From Okeania sp. SIO2C9 (GTDB taxonomy: Bacteria; Cyanobacteriota; Cyanobacteriia; Cyanobacteriales; Microcoleaceae), in contig NZ_JAAHGO010000004.1 of assembly GCF_010672455.1 (NCBI RefSeq), forward strand, positions 1-64,000: a DNA stretch of 64,000 bases, in the 5' to 3' direction. Under the pieces are notes generated by a model. That model saw nothing but the letters and a program-made list of their open reading frames with translations, was not told the DNA's origin and ran no database searches. The position numbers and the translations under genes were made by a program. Shown piece by piece: positions 49,324-59,125 of this stretch (positions within the stretch are counted from its first letter, which is position 1; every line of letters begins with the position of its first letter).

Positions 49324-49675
49324 TTACCGAATAATTAATAATTAGGGTCTTGCTGAAAAAGTCTTTTTTAAGAAGTAGGGGAGCGGGGGAGTAGGGGAGT
49401 AGGAGAGAATTTTCTTGCCCAACTATGCGCTAAAAATTCGCTCCTTTTTGAGCATGAAGAGCTGAAAACCATGTATTTTTTCAATACCTAAAAAGTCTAA
49501 AACCTTTATATGGTAATTATTTGATATTTATTCAGCAACCCCTAATTAGTAATTAAATAATTCTAGTTTAAAGCTTCCCCTTTTAAGGGAAAAAAAGTGC
49601 TAGGATATTTCCTTCTTTTCAATCCTCTCGGTTTTAAGCAGAGGTAATTATCAATTATCCATTATCAATTAATGA
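49324..49675. mobile_element. MITE-like element, family A, split by another element
   Basis: ACCGAATAATTAATAATT precedes, and AATTAAATAATTCTAGTTTAAA follows, a foreign 200-base element. The right part ends GGTTTTAAGCAGAGGTAATT and CCATTATCAATTAATGAA. It lies between the repeats at 48681-49320 and the hemB 3' side. Confidence 0.75.
49344..49543. mobile_element. 200-base element with AGGGTCTTGCTGAA ends, nested
   Basis: Left AGGGTCTTGCTGAAAAA and right TTATTCAGCAACCCCT are inverted repeats. AATT flanks both sides (49340-49343 and 49544-49547), a 4-base target duplication. A relative with an ATTT duplication is at 54285-54519. It contains GTAGGGGA repeats in the centre. Confidence 0.8.
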
Positions 49676-49760
49676 AAGTTCTTTGGGAAAAGTTTCTAAC
49701 CTTGAAACTGCTGAAAGACCTATCTAGCAATAGTGATTCCAAGAACTTTGTACTGCCTAA
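49676..49760. repeat. AAGTTCTTTG / CCAAGAACTTTGTACTG inverted repeat
   Basis: The left AAAGTTCTTTGGGAAAAG pairs with the right GATTCCAAGAACTTTG. Relatives occur at 49253-49325, 53888-53908, 56408-56575 and 57975-58145. Its right end lies 15 bases from the hemB stop and could serve as a transcription end. Confidence 0.5.
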
Positions 49761-49774
49761 ATTGGAATTTTTCC

Positions 49775-50824
<1,050 letters not shown>

Positions 50825-51088
50825 TCAAAAATTCACATCTAGTCAATGGAGATTAGGGAGCTACAAAAAGTCAGGATTTTCAGCAGAGAAGGGCGGAAAA
50901 ATCAAGGGGGACGGCAGGAATTTTCAATAGAGTTATTCACCACAAATAGAAAATATTCCATGGCATAAATAAATTTGAGAGATACACCTAACACTTTCGG
51001 GTGAATCTCTCTAAAATCAAATATTTTTAGGTATAATTAAGTTGGGTATTTTAAAGTGACGTAGGTTTGCCAGAAATTAGAGCTGAAC

Positions 51089-51790
51089 CTACACTTCTTT
51101 TTTTTGATTACGTTTTAACAAAGAAAATGCTCCACAAGCAGTAGTAAATAAGCTTAATATAGTTGTTGGCTCTGGAGTAGAAGCAGTCAACTCAACATTA
51201 TCAATTAAAAGTCCAGAATTAACTATAGTATCTCCTACGTTTACAACTCCAAATCCTAGGGTGTAATTTGCAGTCTCAGAAAAGGTAAAAGAAAAGCTTT
51301 GATATCCTGTCTCTTCAGAGACAGGAGTCATGGAAGTAACAAAATTAGAGTTAGTATCAGCTAAAAGCTCTAAGCTTGTAATAGAAACAAAGGCAGAATC
51401 GTTAAAAAATTCCTCAGGAGTAAATTCATTTGTTAAAAAGTTAAAATCAAAAGTTAGAGTATCTCCAGCTTCTGCAAAAATAGTTTGCTTGATACCAGAA
51501 CCTATAGTAGCGTCAATGTTTAATGAACTGTCGATATCTCCTAAACCCAAACCAAGGAAAGCTTCAAGCTCAGATTCTGAAACTCCAAAATCACTATTCA
51601 TTAACGCATTGAAATTACCATCTGAAGGTGCTGTACCAAAACTACTGTCTTCTATACTTGTATCTCCAATTGTACTCCATCCAGTGAAACCGTTTTCAAA
51701 ACTACCATTTACAATTGCACTAGCACCAGAAAAAGTAGATAAAGTAGCTAGTGTAGCACTAGCAGTAGCGATTGAAACCTTTTTGAACAT
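51089..51790 (-). CDS. PEP-CTERM sorted secreted protein
   Basis: The protein has 233 residues. A signal peptide (MFKKVSIATASATLATLSTF...SGASA) precedes a beta-rich body starting IVNGSFENGFTGWSTIG, as in many DUF642/NPCBM-like secreted proteins. The C-terminus has PEPTTILSLFTTACGAFSLL and a KRNQKK basic tail, an exosortase-type PEP-CTERM signal. The product is exported and probably processed by an exosortase, then surface-bound or released. The role is unknown, perhaps in the sheath or matrix. No exosortase gene is in the window. Confidence 0.85.
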   Translation of the reverse strand: MFKKVSIATASATLATLSTFSGASAIVNGSFENGFTGWSTIGDTSIEDSSFGTAPSDGNFNALMNSDFGVSESELEAFLGLGLGDIDSSLNIDATIGSGIKQTIFAEAGDTLTFDFNFLTNEFTPEEFFNDSAFVSITSLELLADTNSNFVTSMTPVSEETGYQSFSFTFSETANYTLGFGVVNVGDTIVNSGLLIDNVELTASTPEPTTILSLFTTACGAFSLLKRNQKKEV

Positions 51791-52077
51791 AATTCAATTC
51801 TTTTGTAAAATTTATTTTTATTGCCTAGAACCATAATCTACACCCCCCGAAAATTATGCAACCCCTTCTGGCTCAACTTTACAGAATCTTTAAATTTTTC
51901 TTAAGATGTTTTTGGCGATTAAAATCAGTGGAATTAATTATTAGATAACAGTTTGAGGTATCTATCTATGGCAAGAGGGATTATGAAGTTTTGATGAAGC
52001 AAAATTAGATAATACATCCGGGAAGTTTTGGAGTGCTAAGATCGAATGTTCATCAAAATAGCTTCACCTTATCACGG

Positions 52078-52322
52078 GGAGTACGTCAAAGTTCTAAAGG
52101 AAACTTCATTAGTACCAGGATTATAAAGAGTATAGGTAGCATTTCCCGGCAAACTTCCCACATTACCTACTCCTATAACCTGACGGAGTGTTGTCAAAGT
52201 TTGAGTAGATGATGTTGTCTCAAGAGCACCTACTTCAGCTCCCAACTTTGTCACCCCACTATTCACCGAACCATTTTCCAACTGATATTTAAAAGCTAAA
52301 CCAGACCGACCACAAAATAAAA
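52078..52322 (-). pseudogene. Duplicated 3' fragment of the degenerate metallophosphoesterase gene
   Basis: About 245 bases nearly identical to 55310-55552, the 3' end of the gene at 55301-56032. The encoded run FCGRSGLAFKYQLENGSVNS to YTLYNPGTNEVSFRTLTY is shared. The 5' part of the gene is missing; the similarity stops after FLFCGR/LFCGR. It sits 31 bases beyond the end of the amine oxidase gene. It is a recent partial duplication and probably not functional. Confidence 0.85.
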
Positions 52323-52352
52323 ATAAGATTAGCATTCTTCATTAAAACCTTT

Positions 52353-53576
52353 CTAAACTGAATAAGCAGTGTAAATAGTTTGTAAGGCTCTTTGCACAAC
52401 ATCTTCATCTGAAAGTGCCGATAAAGCTAAAGCTGGTGGCCCCCCATTTAAAACCATAATGATAGGTTCTTTAATGTATGGATAAAGATTAAACCATTGG
52501 TTAAACTGCCCCCGAGGAAGATCGTTTTCTGGAGTTAATATCCAGGTAGTTGATAAATCCCAGAATGGCCGATCGAATAACAAATAAACTTTGTCTAAAG
52601 TCCCCATTCCGAGTCGATCGATAGCTCGCTGCTTATTTTTAGGCAATACAGGATTGAACTTGATATCTCCTCTTTTGAGTACACCAAGGGGAACTGTGAC
52701 CAAAACCGCATCAAAAGATTGATTATTAATTTTCTCAAAACCCAGTGTCACCCCTTTTTGAGTTCTCGAAATTTCCTTAACCAGTGTATTCAATTTAATT
52801 TTGTAGTCTCCCTTGAAGGCTGCCAAAATACCTGCGTATCCATCTGGGAATATGACATCGGGACCATCATAGTCGTTCACGAAGAGATAAGCCCACTGAT
52901 TGATTTGATCTTCATTTGTTCCAGCCGTGTGCTGGATACTAACGACATTTTCCAACCATCCTGGGGCATCGCGGTCCCTAATTTTACGCCCACCACGTCC
53001 TCGAATAATGTAATCCTCTTTTTCCGTTTGGATAAGTCGCTGACCTAGCCCCTCGGCCAAATCCACAAGGGGGTTTCCGTTTATCCCATGAATCCAACTA
53101 GCTCCCAGTTCCAATGGTACTCCCAGTCGTTCATCTGTCCAGATCCGTCCCCCAATGCGATCGCGTGCTTCAAACACAGTAACTTCTCGACTATTTGTGG
53201 AAAGTTTATGTGCTGAAGCAAGGCCGCTCATTCCCGCACCAATAATTGCAATCCTATCAGCACTACCTTGCAAAATTGAGTTAGCTGCCCGAATACCGGA
53301 TTCGTAGGCAGCATGAACTGTACTGTTGTAGTTTGGAAAAGTAGCTTCACCAGCAAAAAATATCTTCTTGTCAATGGGTTGCTCCAGGGCACGAATGTCA
53401 CTGCGCGAAGCTCCCTTTGGGATGTGTGAATATGAGCCATAAGTGTAGGGATCGCGGCTCCAATTGGTTCGGATGTAGCCCAGAAGTTTTTGGTTTTTTG
53501 CCTGAAAATTGTGCCAGGGCAAGAAATTCAAAAGTAAGCCACTTGTAACTCCATGTAGTAATAATCGTCGATTCAT
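52353..53576 (-). CDS. Flavin amine oxidase-like protein, apparently circularly permuted
   Basis: The protein has 407 residues. After a signal-like start (MNRRLLLHGVTSGLLLNFLP) come residues 32-101 with YIRTNWSRDPYTYGSYSHIP, then IFFAGEATFPNYNSTVHAAY. This is the segment that normally ends monoamine oxidase-type enzymes and contacts the FAD. Only then follows the FAD-binding start, RIAIIGAGMSGLASAHKLS (GxGxxG at 113-118), VFEARDRIGGR and the LGASWIHG motif. The protein stops at ALSDEDVVQRALQTIYTAYSV, just where the moved C-terminal block would usually begin. All expected parts are thus present, in permuted order. The RR start suggests export. It is an oxidase of amines or amino acids; substrate unknown. 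Confidence 0.8.
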   Translation of the reverse strand: MNRRLLLHGVTSGLLLNFLPWHNFQAKNQKLLGYIRTNWSRDPYTYGSYSHIPKGASRSDIRALEQPIDKKIFFAGEATFPNYNSTVHAAYESGIRAANSILQGSADRIAIIGAGMSGLASAHKLSTNSREVTVFEARDRIGGRIWTDERLGVPLELGASWIHGINGNPLVDLAEGLGQRLIQTEKEDYIIRGRGGRKIRDRDAPGWLENVVSIQHTAGTNEDQINQWAYLFVNDYDGPDVIFPDGYAGILAAFKGDYKIKLNTLVKEISRTQKGVTLGFEKINNQSFDAVLVTVPLGVLKRGDIKFNPVLPKNKQRAIDRLGMGTLDKVYLLFDRPFWDLSTTWILTPENDLPRGQFNQWFNLYPYIKEPIIMVLNGGPPALALSALSDEDVVQRALQTIYTAYSV

Positions 53577-53631
53577 TTTTAGCTAGATTTATCACAGGAT
53601 CATTAGTTACTTTAGCCTAAATTTGATAAAT

Positions 53632-53705
53632 CAGGACTTACGCAAATTGACTTTTAAACCACCACCTGTAGGGGCGAATGGCATTCGCCCTCCCTATAAG
53701 TCCTG
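53632..53705. mobile_element. 74-base palindromic element with 5-base target duplication
   Basis: CAGGACTTACGCA at left; ATAAGTCCTG at right (right end partly decayed). TAAAT flanks both sides (53627-53631 and 53706-53710). The centre is a GGGGCGAATGGCATTCGCCC palindrome. It is the same family as 41883-41973. Confidence 0.8.
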
Positions 53706-53955
53706 TAAATATTAAGTGTAGTCAAAAAAGTGTTTGGGGAGGGGTTGAGCGATCGCTTATCTGCTATAATTTTCCTTATTTAGATTCCACAAAATTCTCA
53801 ATCTGTCGAACTACTGATTAGGGAGCTACAAAAAGTCAGCATTTTCAGCAGAGAAGGGCGGAAAAATCAAGAGAGAATGTTTTTTTCTATTGAGAACTTT
53901 GTACTGTCCAATAAAACAATAAAATTTGTACAACTTAATTTTTACATGAATCATA

Positions 53956-54165
53956 ATGAAGAAAAAATTGATTCTTCTTTTAAAGAATATTTCCCTTATA
54001 GCTGAACAAAGAAAACAAAAACCAACCGCACAAAAAGAAAGTCAAAGATGGCTTGATAGTCTCATCAAAACCGAGTCAATCATTCTTTATGACTTGCAAG
54101 TAGGGGTAAATATAGCATACTTTTCTAGGCAAAGGCTTTTAAATCTTGACAGAAAAGCATTATAA
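53956..54165 (+). pseudogene. Possible transposase remnant
   Basis: A 69-residue frame. Its middle, QKESQRWLDSLIKTESII, resembles a segment of IS4-type transposases as I recall them. The rest matches nothing I know. No inverted repeats or other transposase parts are seen nearby, so this is a guess. If correct it is a small internal fragment. Confidence 0.3.
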
Positions 54166-54284
54166 AATTAGTTGGCACGCTCATTGCAGCTTCTCTAGTT
54201 TTAAGGCAAGCTAGTTATTTGGTATAAATATAATAGAGTTGAAAGAGAGTTGAGATGATAAGATAGCTCTTTAGGCTAATATTT

Positions 54285-54519
54285 AGGGCTTGCTGATTAA
54301 ATATAAAAGTATTTACAGATAAAGGTTTTAGCCTTTTTGGGGTCGAAAAAAGTACACCTATTTCAGTCTAAAACGCTCAAAAAGTTAGTATTTTAGGCGC
54401 ATAGTTGGGCAGAAAAATAAAGAGACAATTCTTACTCCTAACTCCTCTCAATTCCCTTTTCTCCTGTCTCCTGTCTCCTGTCTCCTACCCTCACCCATAA
54501 GATTTTTTCAGCAAACCCT
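54285..54519. mobile_element. 235-base element with AGGGCTTGCTGA ends
   Basis: Left AGGGCTTGCTGATTAA; right TTTTTTCAGCAAACCCT. ATTT flanks both sides (54281-54284 and 54520-54523). The centre includes a CTCCTGT heptamer run (54462-54485) and a block shared, inverted, with the element at 49344. It lies just upstream of the broken Uma2 gene. Confidence 0.8.
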
Positions 54520-54582
54520 ATTTAGATTTTTTAGTCTGATATTCTAGATTAGTAACGAAATAACTATATCCCCTAAGTAAAA

Positions 54583-55138
54583 ATGTTAACTATTGGAACA
54601 CAAAAAAGCGATCGAATTAGCACAATTACTAATACAACTTGGGCTGAATATATTAGTTTAGACTTGCCCAGTAAACGAGTCTCATTTCGCAATGGAGTTA
54701 TTACTATCGTGTCCCCAGGACGTAACCATGAATTGATTGGTGATTATATCAGGTTGATTATTTTGGCGTATTGTCGTAATCTTAATATTCCTGTTTTCAC
54801 CTTTAATCAAACTACTCTTAAGGAAGAAGGAAAAGAAGGGAAAGAACCTGATGTAGCTTACTGTTTTGAAATAGACAATAGACTTGCCAGATTTGGCAGT
54901 AGAAATAAACCTAACATCAGGGAGTATAGACGATTTAACTAAATATCAATACTTAAAAATTCCTGAAGTTTGGCTATGGGAAAACAATAAAATTAGATTC
55001 TTTGTTTATGGTGATTCAGGATATTTAGAATTGAAAACAAGCAATTCTCTGCCTAACTTAAATAGCGATCGCGTGACAACAATTGTCAATAGTTGTTTTG
55101 GTAAAAGTGTTTTAGAAGTAGAAAATTATTTCCGTTAA
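54583..55138 (+). pseudogene. Uma2-family endonuclease gene with a frameshift
   Basis: The first frame (54583 to about 54875) gives TTWAEYISLDLPSKRVSFRNG, then VSPGRNHELIGDYIRLII, then KEPDVAYCFEID. The product then continues in another frame as LPDLAVEINLTSGSIDDLTKYQYLKIPEVW and an EVENYF end at 55138. One base has been gained or lost near 54875-54885 (GACAATAGACTTGCC). The rejoined protein (about 185 aa) has the normal Uma2 order, so this is a recent break or a programmed shift; I see no slippery site. Confidence 0.8.
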
Positions 55139-55300
55139 AGCTTAATTAAAAAATCACAAAAATGAACCAAAATGATTATTTTTTTACTATCAGAATTGAT
55201 AAATACAAAAGTTATCGCTGCCATAAAAACTTCTGATGGCGAGATTAATTGAAACTTAGAGCAGGAAGTCTAAATAGCAATATTTAAAATCTCCATCGCT

Positions 55301-56032
55301 TTAGTGTGGGGGGTACGTCAAAGTTCTAAAGGAAACTTCATTAGTATTAGGATTATAAAGAGTATAGGTAGCATTTCCGGGCAAACTTCCCACATTACCG
55401 ACTCCTATAACCTGACGTGGTGTTCTCAAAGTTTGAGTAGATGATGTTGTCTCAATAGCACCTACTTCAGCTCCCAACTTTGTCACTCCACTATTCACCG
55501 AACCATTTTCCAACTGATATTTAAAAGCTAAACCAGACCTACCACAAAATAAATTATTAACGCCAAAACGCATTAATCTATCTAACATTTGTATCGGTGG
55601 AGTATCGGGAGTCAATTTATCGCTTACTCCCAGAGTGCTGCCGTGAATTAATAAACAGTCAAGTTCAGAAAAACCAAAAGGCAAATTTCTCAACCATTCT
55701 ACTGTTTCTCTATCCACATTATCCCATAATTTTTTCACACTATCTATGCCATATTCTGCTATTAATTCTGTCGGTTCAGCTGTGGTAGTTAATCCATGTA
55801 AAATCAAACATTGTTCTTCCCACCATCCCGTACAAATTTGGGGTATAAGTTCATTTTTTTTGGGATAACGTACTCGCTCTACTAATTTTTTGCAATCTAT
55901 ATTTAGCCCGACTAAATCTCCTAAAATATATAAAGATTCCACATAATATTTCTGTTTTTTAATATCAGCAAGTACAGCTTCATAAGCTGTGATGTTTCCT
56001 TGGATTCCAGTTAAAATTGCCCAATAATTCAT
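55301..56032 (-). CDS. Degenerate metallophosphoesterase-like protein
   Basis: The protein has 243 residues and is related to the intact-looking gene at 56622-57437. The usual metal ligands are largely gone: S/CxHGN is TGIQGN at the start, GNWD/GCWDED is CTGWWEEQ, and CGHTH is CGRSG. GDLVG, LLIHGS and the NVGSLPGNATYTLYN end remain. It is probably a non-catalytic paralogue. The frame is open throughout, and its 3' third has been copied to 52078-52322. A low-complexity SVNSGVTKLGAEVGAIETTS segment replaces part of the family's C-terminal region. Confidence 0.75.
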   Translation of the reverse strand: MNYWAILTGIQGNITAYEAVLADIKKQKYYVESLYILGDLVGLNIDCKKLVERVRYPKKNELIPQICTGWWEEQCLILHGLTTTAEPTELIAEYGIDSVKKLWDNVDRETVEWLRNLPFGFSELDCLLIHGSTLGVSDKLTPDTPPIQMLDRLMRFGVNNLFCGRSGLAFKYQLENGSVNSGVTKLGAEVGAIETTSSTQTLRTPRQVIGVGNVGSLPGNATYTLYNPNTNEVSFRTLTYPPH

Positions 56033-56056
56033 ATAATTTTTTGCTTTTTTTTAGGT

Positions 56057-56400
56057 TAGATGATAATGAATAATGAATAATGAATAATGAATAATGGATA
56101 ATTACCTCTGGTTAAAACCGTTATTGATCGAATAAGCTGTTAAGCATTTAAACGATGTATTGTGATTTTTAGCAAAATCACCAAATATTTGCTGTACGAG
56201 ACTTTTACTTGAATTATCTATTTTTAAAATAGGCAATCTAAATGGTTAACCGCTTATAAGAAAATATGATTTCTTCTCTTGGTCGATTGGATATGGCGCA
56301 GGTTTCCTTGCCATTCCACCCTACGGGAAGCTCCGCTAACAACCGCTTTTTTTCCCCTTAAAAGGGGAAGCTTTAAACCAGAATTATTCAATTATCATTT
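56057..56400. mobile_element. MITE-like element, family A, inverted
   Basis: ATAATGAATAATGAATAATG repeats, then ACCTCTGGTTAAAACCG, an interrupting stretch (56130-56265), the TTGGTCGATTGGATATGGCG and AAGCTCCGCTAAC internal arm, and TAAAAGGGGAAGCTTTAAACC. It is followed by a copy of the GTACAAAGTTCTT inverted repeat at 56408-56575 and a TTAATTATTAATTA run. Confidence 0.65.
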
Positions 56401-56621
56401 ATTCATTACTAGACAGTGCAAAGTTCTTAGAATAACTATTGCTAGCTAAGGCTTTCAGCGATATAAAGGTTCAAAACTTTTTATTCAGAGCTGTAAGTAC
56501 TATAAGCCTTTTTCAGTAATATTTTCAGTCTTCAAAGCTAATAGTTTTTTTGCATAACTTTGTACTCTCCAGTATTAATAATTAATAATTAATTATTAAT
56601 TATTAATTATTAATTATCTTT

Positions 56622-57437
56622 TTATCTTTCACATATATGAGTAGGATCGTCAGCTTTTTCAGCAAACTCTAAACCCCTAGCCAAACGCCAAGCAAAAATT
56701 TCTGGCAACCCCTTATTAACTATAGCTTCACAAGTAAGTTGATAATTGTATGGAATCTCTCGAATATTTACTTCTCCTGTTTCATTGTCATAAATAACAT
56801 AAGTAGCATTCGGTCTGCCATGACGAGGTTCTCCTACAGAACCAACATTAACAATTTTTTTCAGAGGAGCAATACAACTGTTTGACTCTAAATTTTCGCT
56901 CCCAAAACTACTAACTTTAACTAATAATTGACCAGCATCAAGAGTCCGAACATAAGGCACATGAGTATGACCGCAAAACAATACATCAGCACCACTACTA
57001 ATTACTCTTTCAACTGCTAAAAATCCATCTAAATCTGGCAATAAATATTCATGGTTACTATGAGGACTACCATGAACAAAACACATATTTTCCTCTTTCA
57101 AAGTATCAGGTAAAGAACTTAAATATTCTCGCGTTTCTGGATGAATTTCTCGATCAGTCCATTCGTGGGCTAACTTGCCACGTTTTTCTGCTAATAAAGA
57201 AGGATAACTACATTCACAAGAATTTAATCCCTCCACAATATCCTCATCCCAACAACCTAAAACCGTGGGAATATCTAAACTGCGAATTTGCTCGACAACC
57301 GCGTTAGGATGAGGACCATAACCAACCAAATCTCCCACACAGAAAATTTTCTCTGCTTTCTGTTTTTCTATATCTATTAATACAGAATTTAAAGCTTCGT
57401 AATTGCCATGAATGCAAGACATAACTGCGATTTTCAT
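56622..57437 (-). CDS. Metallophosphoesterase, YfcE/Mre11-like calcineurin fold
   Basis: The protein has 271 residues from ATG 57437; an in-frame start at 57470 adds 11 residues without family character, and GAGGAAG sits before 57437. The motifs are MSCIHGNYEAL, CVGDLVGYGPHPN, VLGCWDED, CFVHGSPHSNHEY and LFCGHTHVPY, then VNVGSVGEPRHGRPNATYVI. The first Asp is Cys (SCIHGN), which I recall as normal for this cyanobacterial subfamily. It is a phosphodiesterase or phosphatase of unknown substrate. The tail ADDPTHICER is conserved in the family. The degenerate paralogue at 55301 lies just downstream on the same strand. Confidence 0.88.
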   Translation of the reverse strand: MKIAVMSCIHGNYEALNSVLIDIEKQKAEKIFCVGDLVGYGPHPNAVVEQIRSLDIPTVLGCWDEDIVEGLNSCECSYPSLLAEKRGKLAHEWTDREIHPETREYLSSLPDTLKEENMCFVHGSPHSNHEYLLPDLDGFLAVERVISSGADVLFCGHTHVPYVRTLDAGQLLVKVSSFGSENLESNSCIAPLKKIVNVGSVGEPRHGRPNATYVIYDNETGEVNIREIPYNYQLTCEAIVNKGLPEIFAWRLARGLEFAEKADDPTHICER

Positions 57438-57679
57438 ACTAATTCTTCCTCTTTCATTAATGGAATTCAAAAGTCAAAAGTCAAAAGTAAAAAGTAAAAT
57501 TTTATAGCTCAAAACTTTAATGCTTCAGTAATTTTAGCAAATTAACAGAATTCAAAAGTTAAAAGTCAAAAGTCATGCATTATGATTTTATGGCTCAAAA
57601 CTTTGATGCTTCAGTAATTTCAGCAAATTATTCGACATCTAAAGTTTGGAACTATTTGTAACATTCTTTTTTCAAATTG

Positions 57680-57870
57680 GCATAATGGATAATTACCTCT
57701 GTTTAAAACCGTTATTGATTGAATATAAGGAAATATTATTTCTTTTCTTGGTAGATTGGATATGGTTAGGAAACCCATCCATCCCACCCTACGGAAAGCT
57801 CCGAAGATAGACCGCTTTTTTCCTTTTAAAAGGGGAAGCTTCAAGGCGCGAATTGTTTTAATATTTAATT
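57680..57870. mobile_element. MITE-like element, family A, inverted
   Basis: ATAATGGATAATTACCTCTG, TTTAAAACCG, then TTGGTAGATTGGATATGG, GGAAAGCTCCGAAGATAGACC and AAAAGGGGAAGCTTCAAGGC. AAAAGTCAAAAG heptamers and a direct repeat (CTCAAAACTTTGATGCTTCA) precede it at 57474-57620. A further GTACAAAGTTCT repeat is at 57975-58145. I see no gene in 57438-58158. Confidence 0.65.
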
Positions 57871-58158
57871 ATTACAGCAGATTTTATCTTAGTATGGTAC
57901 AGCTATGACAGCCTAGAAGGCTGTGTTACAAATAATATTTGTACAACATAAACTTGGAATCTGTTGTAATTATTTAACTAGACAGTACAAAGTTCTAGGA
58001 ACAATTATTACTAGCTAAGACTTTCAGCTATCTAAAGGTGAGAAACTTTACATTGGAAACTTTAAGTGCTGTAAGCCTTTTCCAATAATACTGTCAGTAT
58101 ACTCTCCGATTCTAAATTCTCAATTCTAAATTTGTACTCTTCAGTATTTAATTATTAA

Positions 58159-58926
58159 TTATTCATTATTCATTATTCCTAATGTTTCTTTCACTTGTTG
58201 TTGATAAGCTAAAATTGCTGTTTCTGGCAAACAACAATCTTGTAAACTTTCTGCCAAAGCTTTTTGATTTAAGTTATTACCAAAAACTTCAATTCCACTA
58301 AAACGTTCTGGTCTACCTTCTAGCCATCTTGGTAAATTTAATTCTTGATATTCAGTCTCTTTTCCTAGTACAAAATCAAAGTAAAAAGCACGTCCGTCAG
58401 CAATATCAAAAATTGCTTTGGCACGAATAATTTGACCATAAGCTCCAGCAGTTAATTCTTCATACCAAAACATATCTAAACTTGCCGGGTCGATGACTTG
58501 ACCCTGGGTGGGCGATCGCCAGAATTGACAGTTATTAATATTACTTTCAATAGCATATCCTTCTACAGTTTGGTTCGCCCACTGATGCCATTCGCTATTT
58601 TCTGTTCCCGGTGGGATAATGGCAATACGACTGCTAGGAATGTTCTCAAGCAGTGATGACATTGCATTTAGCTCTAAATAAAATCCTAATTCAATGAAAG
58701 CAACTGTACTATTAGCAAGATATTCTAGGAGTTCTGACTGTTGAGCATCAGTAATAATTTTGAGATTGGGAAAATCTGTAGCAAGGCAAGTGTGGTCAAT
58801 GGGAACATTGCCAGTACCGGGACTGAAATAAACAGCAGGACTATCTTTCGGGATTTGTTCCCGAATAAAACTTGTTTTGCCGACTCCCGGTGGGCCCGCT
58901 ACTACAGTAATTATAGGTTTTGACAT
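58159..58926 (-). CDS. CobW/P47K-like GTP-binding protein
   Basis: The protein has 255 residues. The N-terminal P-loop is VVAGPPGVGKTS (residues 8-19). The CobW C-terminal-like part includes GAYGQIIRAKAIFDIADGRAFYFDFVLG and the RFSGIEVFGNNLNQKAL segment. The CxCC metal motif of classical CobW/COG0523 chaperones is not seen, so metal binding by that route is doubtful. The family handles zinc, cobalt or other metals for target enzymes. It stands 720 bases downstream, in the direction of transcription, of nothing obviously related. The end LGIMNNE runs into an AT-rich repeat. Confidence 0.75.
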   Translation of the reverse strand: MSKPIITVVAGPPGVGKTSFIREQIPKDSPAVYFSPGTGNVPIDHTCLATDFPNLKIITDAQQSELLEYLANSTVAFIELGFYLELNAMSSLLENIPSSRIAIIPPGTENSEWHQWANQTVEGYAIESNINNCQFWRSPTQGQVIDPASLDMFWYEELTAGAYGQIIRAKAIFDIADGRAFYFDFVLGKETEYQELNLPRWLEGRPERFSGIEVFGNNLNQKALAESLQDCCLPETAILAYQQQVKETLGIMNNE

Positions 58927-58984
58927 TTGGCGTTGGTAATTTGAGGTATGATATCATTTTCCGTTCTACTAAACTTACCCAAAC

Positions 58985-59125
58985 TTACCCATACACGATA
59001 ACCTCCGGTTAAGCGTAAGCTATCGCATAGGTTTTGGAGCTAGCTTCCTGCTTCACTGAAGACCACCGACCGCAGTCTGTAACTTATCTTCTCCACAGGC
59101 TTAAAATCGCTTGGAACTCAAGCTA
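58985..59125 (-). ncRNA. Candidate omega RNA at the 3' end of the TnpB remnant
   Basis: Read on the minus strand from the tnpB stop, the sequence forms short hairpins (CTTGAGTTCCAAG; ACTGCGGTCGGTGGTCTTCAGT) and contains AAGCAGGAAGCTAGCTCC. In IS200/IS605 elements the guide RNA for TnpB overlaps and follows the tnpB 3' end. The position and structure fit. The end of the element, and so the guide, cannot be fixed by eye. Confidence 0.35.

Noticed and set aside
51330-51836. 168-residue plus-strand frame opposite the PEP-CTERM gene
   Set aside because: It is the antisense of a gene with a clear signal peptide and sorting signal, and it is lysine/serine-rich without motifs.
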